A DNA stretch of 5,023 nucleotides. It comes from Actinobacteria bacterium UBA3086 (GTDB taxonomy: Bacteria; Actinomycetota; Coriobacteriia; Anaerosomatales; UBA3086). Location of the stretch: assembly GCA_002367305.1 (NCBI GenBank), contig DFBG01000137.1, forward strand, positions 1 to 5,023, in the 5' to 3' direction. The translations under genes were made by a program, and so were the position numbers. This document shows positions 1-4,880 of the stretch, piece after piece. The notes under the pieces were generated by a model, which saw nothing but the letters and a program-made list of their open reading frames with translations, ran no database searches and had not been told where the DNA came from. The stretch's first letter is position 1; every line of letters starts with the position of its first letter.

Positions 1-1
1 C

Positions 2-466
2 TGCCCCGACGACGTCTGGTCATCCGTCGGCGGAGGCGCGCCCTTCTGGCGAGTCGCATACCACGCGCTCTACTACACCCACCTGTATCTCCAAGCCGAC
101 GAAAGTGCTTTCACCCCATGGGAGCATCACCAGACAGGACTGCAGGATCTGGACGATATCCAAGGACCGGAACACCTGCTCAAGATCCTCGAACTCCCGC
201 ATCGGCCACCGCAGACCGGTACCCCCTACTCACAGATCGAGATACTCTCGTACTGGACTCTTTGCAACGGAATGGTCGATGATGCCATTCGGATGCTCGA
301 CCTCCTGGCCCCCGAGACAGGCTTCAGTTGGCACGCACCTTCCCGGCCCAAAGTAGAACAACACCTTGTGAGCATCCGGCATATCCAGCATCATGCGGCA
401 CAGCTGAGTGACCGAGTTCGCGCCTCCACAGGACGAGGCGTTGACTGGGTAGGAACCAACCGTTAA
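2..466 (+). CDS. DinB-like family protein, C-terminal part (5' end outside window)
   Basis: The frame is open from the left edge to TAA at 464-466, giving 154 residues with no clear start, so the gene begins upstream. The fragment has the look of the DinB/DinB_2 four-helix bundle fold. An early helix carries FWRVAYHALYYTHLYL (fragment residues 15-30), with His21 and His27. A late helix carries SIRHIQHHAAQLSDRVR, with three more histidines. In DinB-family proteins a His triad from such helices binds a divalent metal, and characterised relatives are thiol-dependent transferases or damage-inducible proteins of unknown role. No substrate can be named here. The next gene starts 30 bases downstream on the same strand, so the two may be cotranscribed. 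The family call rests on recognition of the histidine-containing helices and length, without a profile search. Confidence 0.6.
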   Translation, partial: CPDDVWSSVGGGAPFWRVAYHALYYTHLYLQADESAFTPWEHHQTGLQDLDDIQGPEHLLKILELPHRPPQTGTPYSQIEILSYWTLCNGMVDDAIRMLDLLAPETGFSWHAPSRPKVEQHLVSIRHIQHHAAQLSDRVRASTGRGVDWVGTNR

Positions 467-496
467 GTACTCCCACACACCTGTATGGAGGCTACT

Positions 497-994
497 GTGA
501 AGGCGAAGCAATCCAAGTCCCTGATCGTGGCGATCGTCATCGTGGGCCTCATCGCCCTCGTCGCCCTCGCGACGTGTTCGCCGGAGTCCGACGACTCCGC
601 AACGACCGAGACTCCTGCCACCACACCCGAGCCTGTTGCCGAAGACACCCCCGCCGCCGCGGACGATGTCACCGAGCTGCAGATCGAGGACGTTGTGGTG
701 GGCACCGGCGATGAAGCCGTGAAGGGCACCACCGTGACCGTGCATTACACCGGCTGGCTCACCGACGGCACCAAGTTCGACTCATCGGTGGACTCGGGGC
801 AGCCCTTTGAGTTCCCTCTGGGTGCCGGCTACGTCATCCCCGGCTGGGATGAAGGAGTCGCGGGCATGAAGGTCGGCGGCAAGCGCACACTGACCATTCC
901 GCCCGAAATGGGATACGGAGCAGCAGGCGCCGGCGGAGTCATTCCACCCAACGCGACACTCATCTTTGATGTGGAACTGCTGGCAGTCAACTGA
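497..994 (+). CDS. FKBP-type peptidyl-prolyl cis-trans isomerase, membrane-anchored or lipoprotein
   Basis: The 165-residue product is an extracytoplasmic prolyl isomerase that would catalyse cis-trans isomerisation of X-Pro bonds in exported proteins. I chose GTG 497 because GGAGG at 487-491 lies 5 bases upstream; an in-frame ATG at 485 overlaps that site and would add four residues. Residues 1-8 are basic, 9-26 hydrophobic, and Cys27 sits in LATC, a weak lipobox because Thr at -1 is unusual. An acidic, Ala/Thr/Pro-rich linker spans about 28-57. The FKBP domain covers about 58-165 and keeps the FKBP12 pocket residues: Tyr84, Phe94, Asp95, Phe104, Val113, Ile114, Trp117, Tyr140 and Phe157. 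Motifs VHYTGW, KFDSS and IPPNATL are intact. The domain is certain; whether it is lipidated or simply anchored by the N-terminal helix is not. Confidence 0.93.
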   Translation: MKAKQSKSLIVAIVIVGLIALVALATCSPESDDSATTETPATTPEPVAEDTPAAADDVTELQIEDVVVGTGDEAVKGTTVTVHYTGWLTDGTKFDSSVDSGQPFEFPLGAGYVIPGWDEGVAGMKVGGKRTLTIPPEMGYGAAGAGGVIPPNATLIFDVELLAVN

Positions 995-1009
995 CGCGAA
1001 CGAGTAGAA

Positions 1010-1045
1010 GCCTCTCCCGCCACATCACCTGGGGAAGGGAGAGGC
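1010..1045 (+). terminator. Hairpin terminator candidate after the FKBP gene
   Basis: GCCTCTCCC at 1010-1018 pairs perfectly with GGGAGAGGC at 1037-1045, a 9-bp GC-rich stem with an 18-base loop, beginning 15 bases after the FKBP stop. No run of T follows, so it is not a classical intrinsic terminator. Stems lacking a U tract are common after genes in GC-rich actinobacteria and may act with Rho or as RNA-stability ends. Confidence 0.55.
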
Positions 1046-1069
1046 CGTCTGCTCGCGAATCAAGTAGTA

Positions 1070-1133
1070 GCGTACGGCGATCGCTGGACACCAAATCTCC
1101 GGGGGGAGACGTCCATGCACCTTCGCCGTACGC
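1070..1133. repeat. 11-bp perfect inverted repeat upstream of the DUF3862-like gene
   Basis: GCGTACGGCGA (1070-1080) is the exact reverse complement of TCGCCGTACGC (1123-1133), with 42 bases between. Each arm contains the self-palindromic hexamer CGTACG. The repeat lies in the 226-base gap between the FKBP gene and the next gene, about 90 bases before its start. It could be an operator pair or a long-range RNA stem in the leader; the sequence alone does not decide. Confidence 0.5.
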
Positions 1134-1161
1134 CGGGGGGAACTTCGCACCACCTTCGCCG
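1099..1161 (+). repeat. Imperfect tandem repeat, two ~30-base units
   Basis: CCGGGGGGA occurs at 1099-1107 and again at 1133-1141, and CACCTTCGCCG occurs at 1118-1128 and 1151-1161. The two blocks keep the same order and nearly the same spacing (10 and 9 bases), so the stretch is a diverged tandem duplication with a period of 33-34. It lies 59 bases before the ATG of the following gene. It could be duplicated regulator sites or a tandem leader-RNA element; I do not recognise a known riboswitch in it. The remaining bases of the 995-1220 gap include a short GAGGGCCCCTC dyad at 1161-1171 and no clear promoter. Confidence 0.5.
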
Positions 1162-1220
1162 AGGGCCCCTCTCCGTGTGCATTCATAGCGGAGGTGTCAC
1201 GTACAAGGGGGACGAGACGT

Positions 1221-1688
1221 ATGACCGATCCGAGCACTCCGAATCCGAGCACCCTGAGAGACAAACCTCCCCGCAAGACCATGACGGTGGTCCGCGTTCT
1301 GGGAACTCTCGTTCTGGCAGGCATACTCTTTTCCTTTGGCATGAGCCGGTTCGGCACGCCCATGATCTTCAAGTCAGCCGCCCGCTCGGTCTTCAAGGAC
1401 CGAGTGGCAGAGGCTGTTGATATCGAGGAATCCACCGTCATCATCGAGGGCATGCCCTACGACGAGGTAGAAGGTCTTCTGGGCGAATGGGACTACGCGG
1501 AGCGCAACATGGTCTCAAGCGAAGCCGGAGGTGGTACCGAGGTGGTGGCCGCAGTCTACACATGGCTGGACACGGATCAGGGCTGCGTGAAGGCGCTCAT
1601 CATCAACGACGAAGTCGTCGAGGCGATGTGCGGTGACTGGGGCGAGACTCCTGTGGACGGCCTAGTCGAGGACCCTCCAAACTCGTAG
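1221..1688 (+). CDS. Membrane-anchored protein with DUF3862 / SmpA-OmlA-like domain
   Basis: The product is 155 residues. I chose ATG 1221 because AAGGGGG (1205-1211) lies 9 bases upstream; an in-frame GTG at 1194 has no properly spaced ribosome site. The N-terminus is polar and Pro/Thr-rich (1-22), followed by one hydrophobic segment at about 23-40 that should anchor the protein with the rest outside. The C-terminal part (about 65-140) begins with IIEGMPYDEVEGLLGE and ends with a TYTW-like strand (AVYTWLD) and a hydrophobic strand before NDEVVEAMCG. This matches the GMtYdeV..iLG plus tW signature of the DUF3862 and SmpA/OmlA (BLIP-like) fold, small domains usually involved in protein-protein contacts at the envelope. 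Cys122 and Cys137 could form a disulfide. No specific function can be assigned; the domain call is by pattern recognition. Confidence 0.72.
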   Translation: MTDPSTPNPSTLRDKPPRKTMTVVRVLGTLVLAGILFSFGMSRFGTPMIFKSAARSVFKDRVAEAVDIEESTVIIEGMPYDEVEGLLGEWDYAERNMVSSEAGGGTEVVAAVYTWLDTDQGCVKALIINDEVVEAMCGDWGETPVDGLVEDPPNS

Positions 1689-1752
1689 GTTCGGTAGACT
1701 GGGGTAGCAGAGCTGCAGCACCAAGCCCGATACTGCGACCCCGGAGGCCACC

Positions 1753-2115
1753 ATGACAGCGACTTCGAGTGTGATCATCAGCCTTGCGCTGCTCTTCTAC
1801 TCAATAGGCGTGTGGAGCGAGCGCATCCAAGGCAAGCTCAAGGTCTGGCATCTGGCCTTTTTCTGGCTCGGCCTCGTCTGTGACACCTGGGGCACGGGAC
1901 TCATGTTCGACATGTCAGAGGGCATGACCTTCGACGTTCACGGCATAACCGGCCTCATCGCCATCGTTCTCATGTTCGCCCACGCAATCTGGGCCACTAT
2001 CGTCCTCGTGCGTCACGATGAGCACTGGATCACTCGCTTCCACAAGCTCAGCGTGGCCGTATGGGTGATCTGGCTCATCCCCTACTTCAGCCCCATGTTC
2101 TTCGCTTTGGGGTAG
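1753..2115 (+). CDS. HsmA family (TIGR03987) four-helix membrane protein
   Basis: The 120-residue product is almost wholly hydrophobic with four predicted membrane segments at about 3-21, 31-50, 62-86 and 99-118. Its length and motifs (VWSERIQGKLKVWH, FWLGLVCDTWGT, DVHGITG, AHAIWA, FHKLSVAVWVIWLIPY) fit the TIGR03987 / HsmA family. In Clostridioides difficile, HsmA is a heme-induced membrane protein that binds heme and helps resist oxidative stress. Here His33, His63, His77, His88, His91 and His97 could be heme ligands, but which ones serve is inference. The start is secure: GGAGG at 1743-1747 lies 5 bases before ATG 1753. No HsmR-type regulator gene is visible beside it. It opens the dense gene run leading to the peroxiredoxin, with the flavodoxin gene 34 bases downstream. 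Confidence 0.8.
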   Translation: MTATSSVIISLALLFYSIGVWSERIQGKLKVWHLAFFWLGLVCDTWGTGLMFDMSEGMTFDVHGITGLIAIVLMFAHAIWATIVLVRHDEHWITRFHKLSVAVWVIWLIPYFSPMFFALG

Positions 2116-2149
2116 GGACTACTGCGACGGATCAACATGAGAGGGACCT

Positions 2150-2659
2150 ATGAAGGCGATCATCGTGTACGAGTCCATGTGGGGCAACACCGCTGCGGTA
2201 GCCCGCGCGGTGGCCGAGGGAATCGGTCCCGAAGCCATGGCGCTCAACACATCCGAAGCCACGGCGGAAATGATCGCCGACGCCGATCTCATTGTGGGAG
2301 GTTCACCCCTCATGGGGTTCATGATGCCCACCCAGAGCACGCGCGACACTCTGGCATCCGGCAAACAACACCGCGACAACCCGCCTGACCTGTCGAATCC
2401 GTCGATGCGCTCTTGGTTCAAGACGCTCTCACCGGGTTCCGGGCACGGAGCAGGCTACGAGACGGGACTCGGCTGGTCACCGGGCAGTGCTGCGAAGAAA
2501 ATCGCCCGCAAGCTCGCGTCGACCGGCTACGAGACGGTTCTCGACCACGAACGTTTTCTTGTCGCGGGCACCTACGGACCCCTGAACGATGGCGAGATCG
2601 AGCGCGCCAAGGCGTGGGGCGCCACGATCGCAGAAAAGGTCAAGCGGACTACGGAATAG
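2150..2659 (+). CDS. Flavodoxin family protein
   Basis: The 169-residue protein has the flavodoxin fold and probably binds FMN as a cytoplasmic one- or two-electron carrier. The phosphate-binding loop is at residues 7-14 (YESMWGNT), directly after strand KAIIVY, and continues into helix AAVARAVAEGI. The second FMN-contacting loop is VGGSPLMGFMMP at 49-60. A late segment SAAKKIARKLASTGYETV (113-130) and the closing FLVAGTYGPLNDGEIERA also fit actinobacterial flavodoxin-domain proteins. The third loop region is atypical: it reads GAGYETGLGWSPGS rather than an aromatic-Asp-Thr-Arg type, so FMN affinity or partner may differ. GAGGG (2141-2145) sits 4 bases before ATG 2150. Its redox partner is unknown; the neighbouring peroxiredoxin or HsmA-like protein are candidates only by proximity. 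Confidence 0.88.
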   Translation: MKAIIVYESMWGNTAAVARAVAEGIGPEAMALNTSEATAEMIADADLIVGGSPLMGFMMPTQSTRDTLASGKQHRDNPPDLSNPSMRSWFKTLSPGSGHGAGYETGLGWSPGSAAKKIARKLASTGYETVLDHERFLVAGTYGPLNDGEIERAKAWGATIAEKVKRTTE

Positions 2660-2679
2660 GACCAGCAAGGAGACCCCAC

Positions 2680-3084
2680 GTGTACCAGCAAGACTGGATA
2701 CTGCGCGAAATCGAACTCATGGGTGCTGCCGTACGGCAGATTCTGACCAAGATCCTCAACAAGAGGCCCGACCAGGCGCTCGACCTCGCCGACGAAGCCG
2801 TCGGAGAGATCATGGGCTCGGATCCGTCCTTGGTGTATGCCCTGTCTCCCGAAGGTGTCCTCACGATGCTGTCGGCCGGTGGGACGGTGGACGAGTTCCG
2901 CGCGCGAGCGTTGGGCGAGACCCTGTTCGCGCGCGCCGAGGCGCTTGACGCGATGAGCCGTGCCGACGAAGCCGCCCTCGATCGCAGTCGGTCGCGAGCG
3001 CTCCTTTCTGCCGTCCTTGAAACAGCCCGAGACGAGGACGTCAAACGCATCCGAGAGGTTCTCGGCTGGCTCGACAAGGAGTGA
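2680..3084 (+). CDS. DUF6483-like helical protein
   Basis: The 134-residue product starts at GTG 2680, chosen because AAGGAG (2667-2672) lies 7 bases upstream and because the family characteristically begins with a YQQD-type motif, as here (VYQQDWILREIELMGAAV). The protein is almost entirely alpha-helical and charged. Residues 29-45 (RPDQALDLADEAVGEIM), 70-95 and 97-132 look like paired TPR-like helices, with a helix-breaking loop at SAGG (65-68). DUF6483 proteins are uncharacterised and mostly known from Firmicutes and related anaerobes. There is no signal peptide, membrane segment or cysteine. The gene starts 20 bases after the flavodoxin and ends 2 bases before the acetyltransferase start, so translation is probably coupled. 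The family name is from memory of the N-terminal motif; the reading frame itself is strongly supported. Confidence 0.78.
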   Translation: MYQQDWILREIELMGAAVRQILTKILNKRPDQALDLADEAVGEIMGSDPSLVYALSPEGVLTMLSAGGTVDEFRARALGETLFARAEALDAMSRADEAALDRSRSRALLSAVLETARDEDVKRIREVLGWLDKE

Positions 3085-3086
3085 CG

Positions 3087-3590
3087 ATGCCGGATTACAC
3101 GATCGCAGAAGGCTATCTACCCGGTTCGCTCGGTGCAGTCGCATCGCTCCACGGTAGCTACTACCACGAACATTGGGGATTCGGCCTCTGCTTCGAAGCC
3201 AAGGTGGCATCGGAACTCGCCTCGTTCCTGGAGCGATACGACCACGATCGCGACGGATTCTGGACCGCCTCAATGAACGGTCGAGTACAGGGAGCGATCA
3301 CTATCGACGGGTCGCGCGCGGAGACCGAGGGGGCTCATCTGCGATGGTTCATCGTCTCCGACGCCCTGCGCGGCAAAGGCGCCGGGACACAGCTCATGCA
3401 CACCGCCATGGACTTCTGCCGAGACAGAGGCTACGCAAAGGTCCACCTCTGGACCTTCGATGGCTTGGATGTCGCGCGGAACCTCTATGAGCGCGAAGGA
3501 TTCAAGCTGGTCCAGGAGCACGCCGGTGACCAATGGGGGGTCCTCGTCAATGAACAGAAAATGGAATGCGACCTCGTCGTAATCGGGTAA
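3087..3590 (+). CDS. GNAT family N-acetyltransferase
   Basis: The 167-residue protein belongs to the GCN5-related acetyltransferases, which move an acetyl group from acetyl-CoA to an amine. I chose ATG 3087 because AAGGAG at 3076-3081 lies 5 bases upstream; an in-frame GTG at 3081 lies inside that site and would add two residues. Strand LRWFIVSD (85-92) leads into the acetyl-CoA pyrophosphate-binding loop RGKGAG (95-100), a good match to the R/Q-x-x-G-x-G/A motif, then helix TQLMHTAMDFC. Strand KVHLWTF (118-124) and the segment LYEREGFKLV (133-142) complete motif B. The domain resembles the acetyltransferase half of MarR-GNAT fusions, with no MarR part here. The substrate cannot be predicted. 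Its start overlaps the ribosome site at the end of the preceding gene, so the pair is likely coupled. Confidence 0.9.
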   Translation: MPDYTIAEGYLPGSLGAVASLHGSYYHEHWGFGLCFEAKVASELASFLERYDHDRDGFWTASMNGRVQGAITIDGSRAETEGAHLRWFIVSDALRGKGAGTQLMHTAMDFCRDRGYAKVHLWTFDGLDVARNLYEREGFKLVQEHAGDQWGVLVNEQKMECDLVVIG

Positions 3591-3634
3591 ATACGCTCCG
3601 AACCACTCGAACCTCAAAGAAGGGTGATGGTGAG

Positions 3635-4348
3635 ATGCCGGAGAAAGCAATTGGCTGCGCCAGACCGACGGGATCGGTCGTCGGTGAGGAGCCTGCCAAG
3701 GACACAGAATCAACCGAACCTGAGCGAAAGGAAGTACCCGTGAACAAGATCATGGTGGGGCGCAAGGCTCCAGATTTCACTGCTCCCGCATACCATGCCG
3801 GGGAGTTCAAGCAGGTCAAGCTGTCCGACAGCTTAGGCAAGTGGGTCGTGCTCTGCTTCTACCCTGGGGACTTCACGTTCGTTTGACCGACGGAACTCTC
3901 GGCGGTCGCCGCGAAATACGACGAGTTCCAGGCTCTGGGAGCCGACGTCATGTCAGTCAGCGTGGACACACAGTTCGTGCACAAGATGTGGAACGAAACC
4001 GAGCTCTCCAAGATGGTCGACGGTGGCGTTCCCTTCCCCATGATCGCCGACGCAGCTGGTCACTTGGGCAAGGCGTACGGCGTGTACGACGATGAAGCAG
4101 GCGTGGATGTACGTGGGCGCTTCATCATCGACCCGGACGGCATGGTCCAAGCCATGGAGGTCCTCACTCCCCCCGTCGGCCGAAAAGTCGAAGAGTCCCT
4201 GCGCCAGATCAAGGCGTTCCAACACGTGCGCAAGACGAGCGGCGCAGAGGTCACCCCCTCCGGATGGGAGCCAGGCAAGAAGATACTGAAGCCGGGCCCG
4301 GATCTCGTCGGCCACGTCTGGGAGGTCTGGAAGCCAGGCGACGAGTAA
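3635..4348 (+). CDS. AhpC-type peroxiredoxin, selenoprotein with in-frame TGA as selenocysteine
   Basis: The product, 237 residues with TGA 3884-3886 read as Sec84, should reduce hydrogen peroxide or organic peroxides in the cytoplasm. Thioredoxin-fold landmarks are complete: VGRKAPDFTAPAYH (41-54), strand WVVLCFYP (70-77), active site P77-x3-T81-x2-U84 (GDFTFVUPTEL, normally FTFVCPTE), VSVDTQFVHKMW (108-119), and Arg160 in VDVRGRFIIDPDG. The frame stays open for 154 codons after the TGA with family-like sequence throughout, so this is not decay. The usual C-terminal resolving Cys (VCP) is Thr207 here (VTPSGWEPG). The only other cysteines are Cys8 and Cys74. Two starts are plausible: ATG 3635 (GGTGAT at 3623-3628), giving an extension with GCARPTG, or GTG 3740 (AAAGGAAG at 3727-3734), giving a normal-length 202-residue protein with Sec49. 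I keep the longer form with moderate certainty. Conventional gene calling would truncate it at 3886 or call 3950-4348 separately. Confidence 0.88.
3884..3929 (+). promoter_or_regulatory. Sec UGA codon and bacterial SECIS-like stem-loop
   Basis: After the TGA at 3884-3886, CGGC (3900-3903) pairs with GCCG (3908-3911) around a GGUC apical loop (3904-3907). Below it, GGAACTC (3892-3898) pairs perfectly with GAGTTCC (3923-3929), with an 11-base bulge on the 3' side. In E. coli fdhF the SelB-binding loop also contains GGUC, starting 19 bases after the UGA; here it starts 18 bases after. This placement lies in the window required for bacterial SelB-dependent selenocysteine insertion. The pairing is seen directly; its function is inferred. 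Confidence 0.75.
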
Positions 4349-4378
4349 GCTCACAGCCGAGCCCACAGTAGATGTACA

Positions 4379-4418
4379 CGAACACCCGATGATCCCAACC
4401 GGAATCATCGGGTGTTCG
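4379..4418 (+). terminator. 15-bp perfect hairpin after the peroxiredoxin gene
   Basis: CGAACACCCGATGAT (4379-4393) pairs without mismatch with ATCATCGGGTGTTCG (4404-4418) around a 10-base loop, starting 30 bases after the peroxiredoxin stop. No T tract follows immediately; a TTTT lies only at 4432-4435. It most likely ends the operon transcript, or protects its 3' end, before the separate cold-shock promoter. Confidence 0.65.
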
Positions 4419-4446
4419 CTGGAGAATCCCGTTTTGGCCTGAAACG

Positions 4447-4455
4447 TGCTATAGT
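4447..4455 (+). promoter_or_regulatory. Extended -10 promoter for the cold-shock gene
   Basis: TGC at 4447-4449 followed by TATAGT at 4450-4455 makes an extended -10 element (TGn plus a near-consensus hexamer). No good -35 hexamer is found at 16-18 bases, which fits extended -10 promoters. Transcription would begin near 4462, giving a leader of about 110 bases before the cold-shock start codon. Confidence 0.55.
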
Positions 4456-4464
4456 TACCGCCAG

Positions 4465-4554
4465 ACGAGCCGTTGGGGCTCGTAGAATTGCGACGTGACA
4501 CACCGCATTCTTGCGGAAACAGTCACGTCGTTTTGTTTTGCACCCAAGAGGTGC
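4465..4554 (+). promoter_or_regulatory. Structured 5' leader of the cold-shock gene, with an internal terminator-like hairpin
   Basis: Three hairpins stand in a row. Hairpin 1 pairs ACGAGCC (4465-4471) with GGCTCGT (4477-4483). Hairpin 2 pairs CGACGTGAC (4491-4499) with GTCACGTCG (4522-4530), enclosing an upper stem CCGCA/TGCGG (4503-4507, 4512-4516), and is followed at once by TTTTGTTTT (4531-4539), the form of an intrinsic terminator. Hairpin 3 pairs GCACC (4540-4544) with GGTGC (4550-4554), just before the ribosome site GAGAGG (4555-4560). An alternative helix, GAATTGCG (4485-4492) with CGCATTC (4504-4510), would disrupt hairpin 2. Cold-shock mRNAs of other bacteria have long leaders that refold with temperature, so an attenuator or thermosensor is plausible here. 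Confidence 0.6.
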
Positions 4555-4570
4555 GAGAGGATGGATTCAC

Positions 4571-4774
4571 ATGGCAGAAGGCAAAGTAAAGTGGTTCAAC
4601 GCCGATAAGGGCTACGGCTTCATCGAGCGTGAAGATGGCGACGATCTGTTCGTTCACTTCTCTGAGATCCAGTCCGAGGGCTTCAAGTCCCTTGACGAGG
4701 GTCAGTCCGTGTCTTTCACGGAAGCCACTGGTCAGAACGGCAAGCAGCAGGCTACCCAGGTGCGTGCTCTCTAA
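4571..4774 (+). CDS. CspA-family cold-shock protein
   Basis: The 67-residue product is a single cold-shock domain of standard length that binds single-stranded RNA or DNA and acts as an RNA chaperone. RNP1 is at residues 13-18 (KGYGFI) and RNP2 at 26-30 (LFVHF), with the conserved opening GKVKWFNADKGYGFIE. Trp8, Phe9, Tyr15, Phe17, Phe27, His29 and Phe30 form the usual aromatic nucleic-acid face. ATG 4571 is the natural start for the family; the ribosome site GAGAGG (4555-4560) is 10 bases upstream, slightly long, and directly follows a hairpin. The gene has its own promoter, structured leader and terminator, so it appears monocistronic. The domain assignment is certain, whereas the cold-inducibility of this copy is inferred from the leader. 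Confidence 0.97.
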   Translation: MAEGKVKWFNADKGYGFIEREDGDDLFVHFSEIQSEGFKSLDEGQSVSFTEATGQNGKQQATQVRAL

Positions 4775-4796
4775 GCACCCCTGTAACTGAAGCTTA

Positions 4797-4839
4797 AGAA
4801 CCGGGCGGTCCCTTTGGGGCCGCCCGGTTCTGTTCTATT
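4797..4839. terminator. Strong intrinsic terminator between convergent genes
   Basis: AGAACCGGGCGG (4797-4808) pairs perfectly with CCGCCCGGTTCT (4820-4831). The stem continues through one T-G wobble and CCC/GGG to a TTT loop (4813-4815), about 16 bp in all. GTTCTATT follows on the plus strand, and TTAAG precedes it, giving some T richness on the minus strand too. It terminates the cold-shock transcript and may also serve the convergent gene arriving from the right. Confidence 0.88.
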
Positions 4840-4880
4840 CACCTTTGCCCTCGACGCGCATCCCGCGTGAACGATGGATG

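Noticed and set aside
230..745. Minus-strand frame of 171 residues across the DinB-FKBP junction
   Set aside because: It runs antisense to two recognisable genes and its low-complexity Gly/Arg/Asp stretches mirror the FKBP linker codons.
1099..1161. CRISPR array
   Set aside because: Only two imperfect units with a period of about 33 and no repeat-spacer layout.
1115..1420. Plus-strand frame of 101 residues over the repeat region
   Set aside because: It is His/Arg/Ser/Pro-rich, overlaps the better supported membrane protein in another frame, and has no ribosome site.
2413..2679. N-terminal extension of the DUF6483-like frame overlapping the flavodoxin gene
   Set aside because: It is an Arg-rich out-of-frame reading of the flavodoxin. 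The family-like start and AAGGAG site both point to GTG 2680.
2572..3273. Long minus-strand open frame (233 residues)
   Set aside because: It is a shadow of the DUF6483-like and GNAT genes, rich in Arg and Ser with no recognisable domain.
3635..3886. Peroxiredoxin as a pseudogene broken by a nonsense mutation
   Set aside because: The TGA is exactly at the catalytic Cys position, the frame is intact on both sides, codons look selected, and a SECIS-like hairpin with GGUC loop follows. Not fully excluded without the host's sel genes.
3950..4348. A separate gene starting at ATG 3950 (132 residues)
   Set aside because: It is in the same frame as the upstream peroxiredoxin half and encodes the second part of one domain. 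It lacks the active site and has no clear ribosome site, so it is the portion after the Sec codon.
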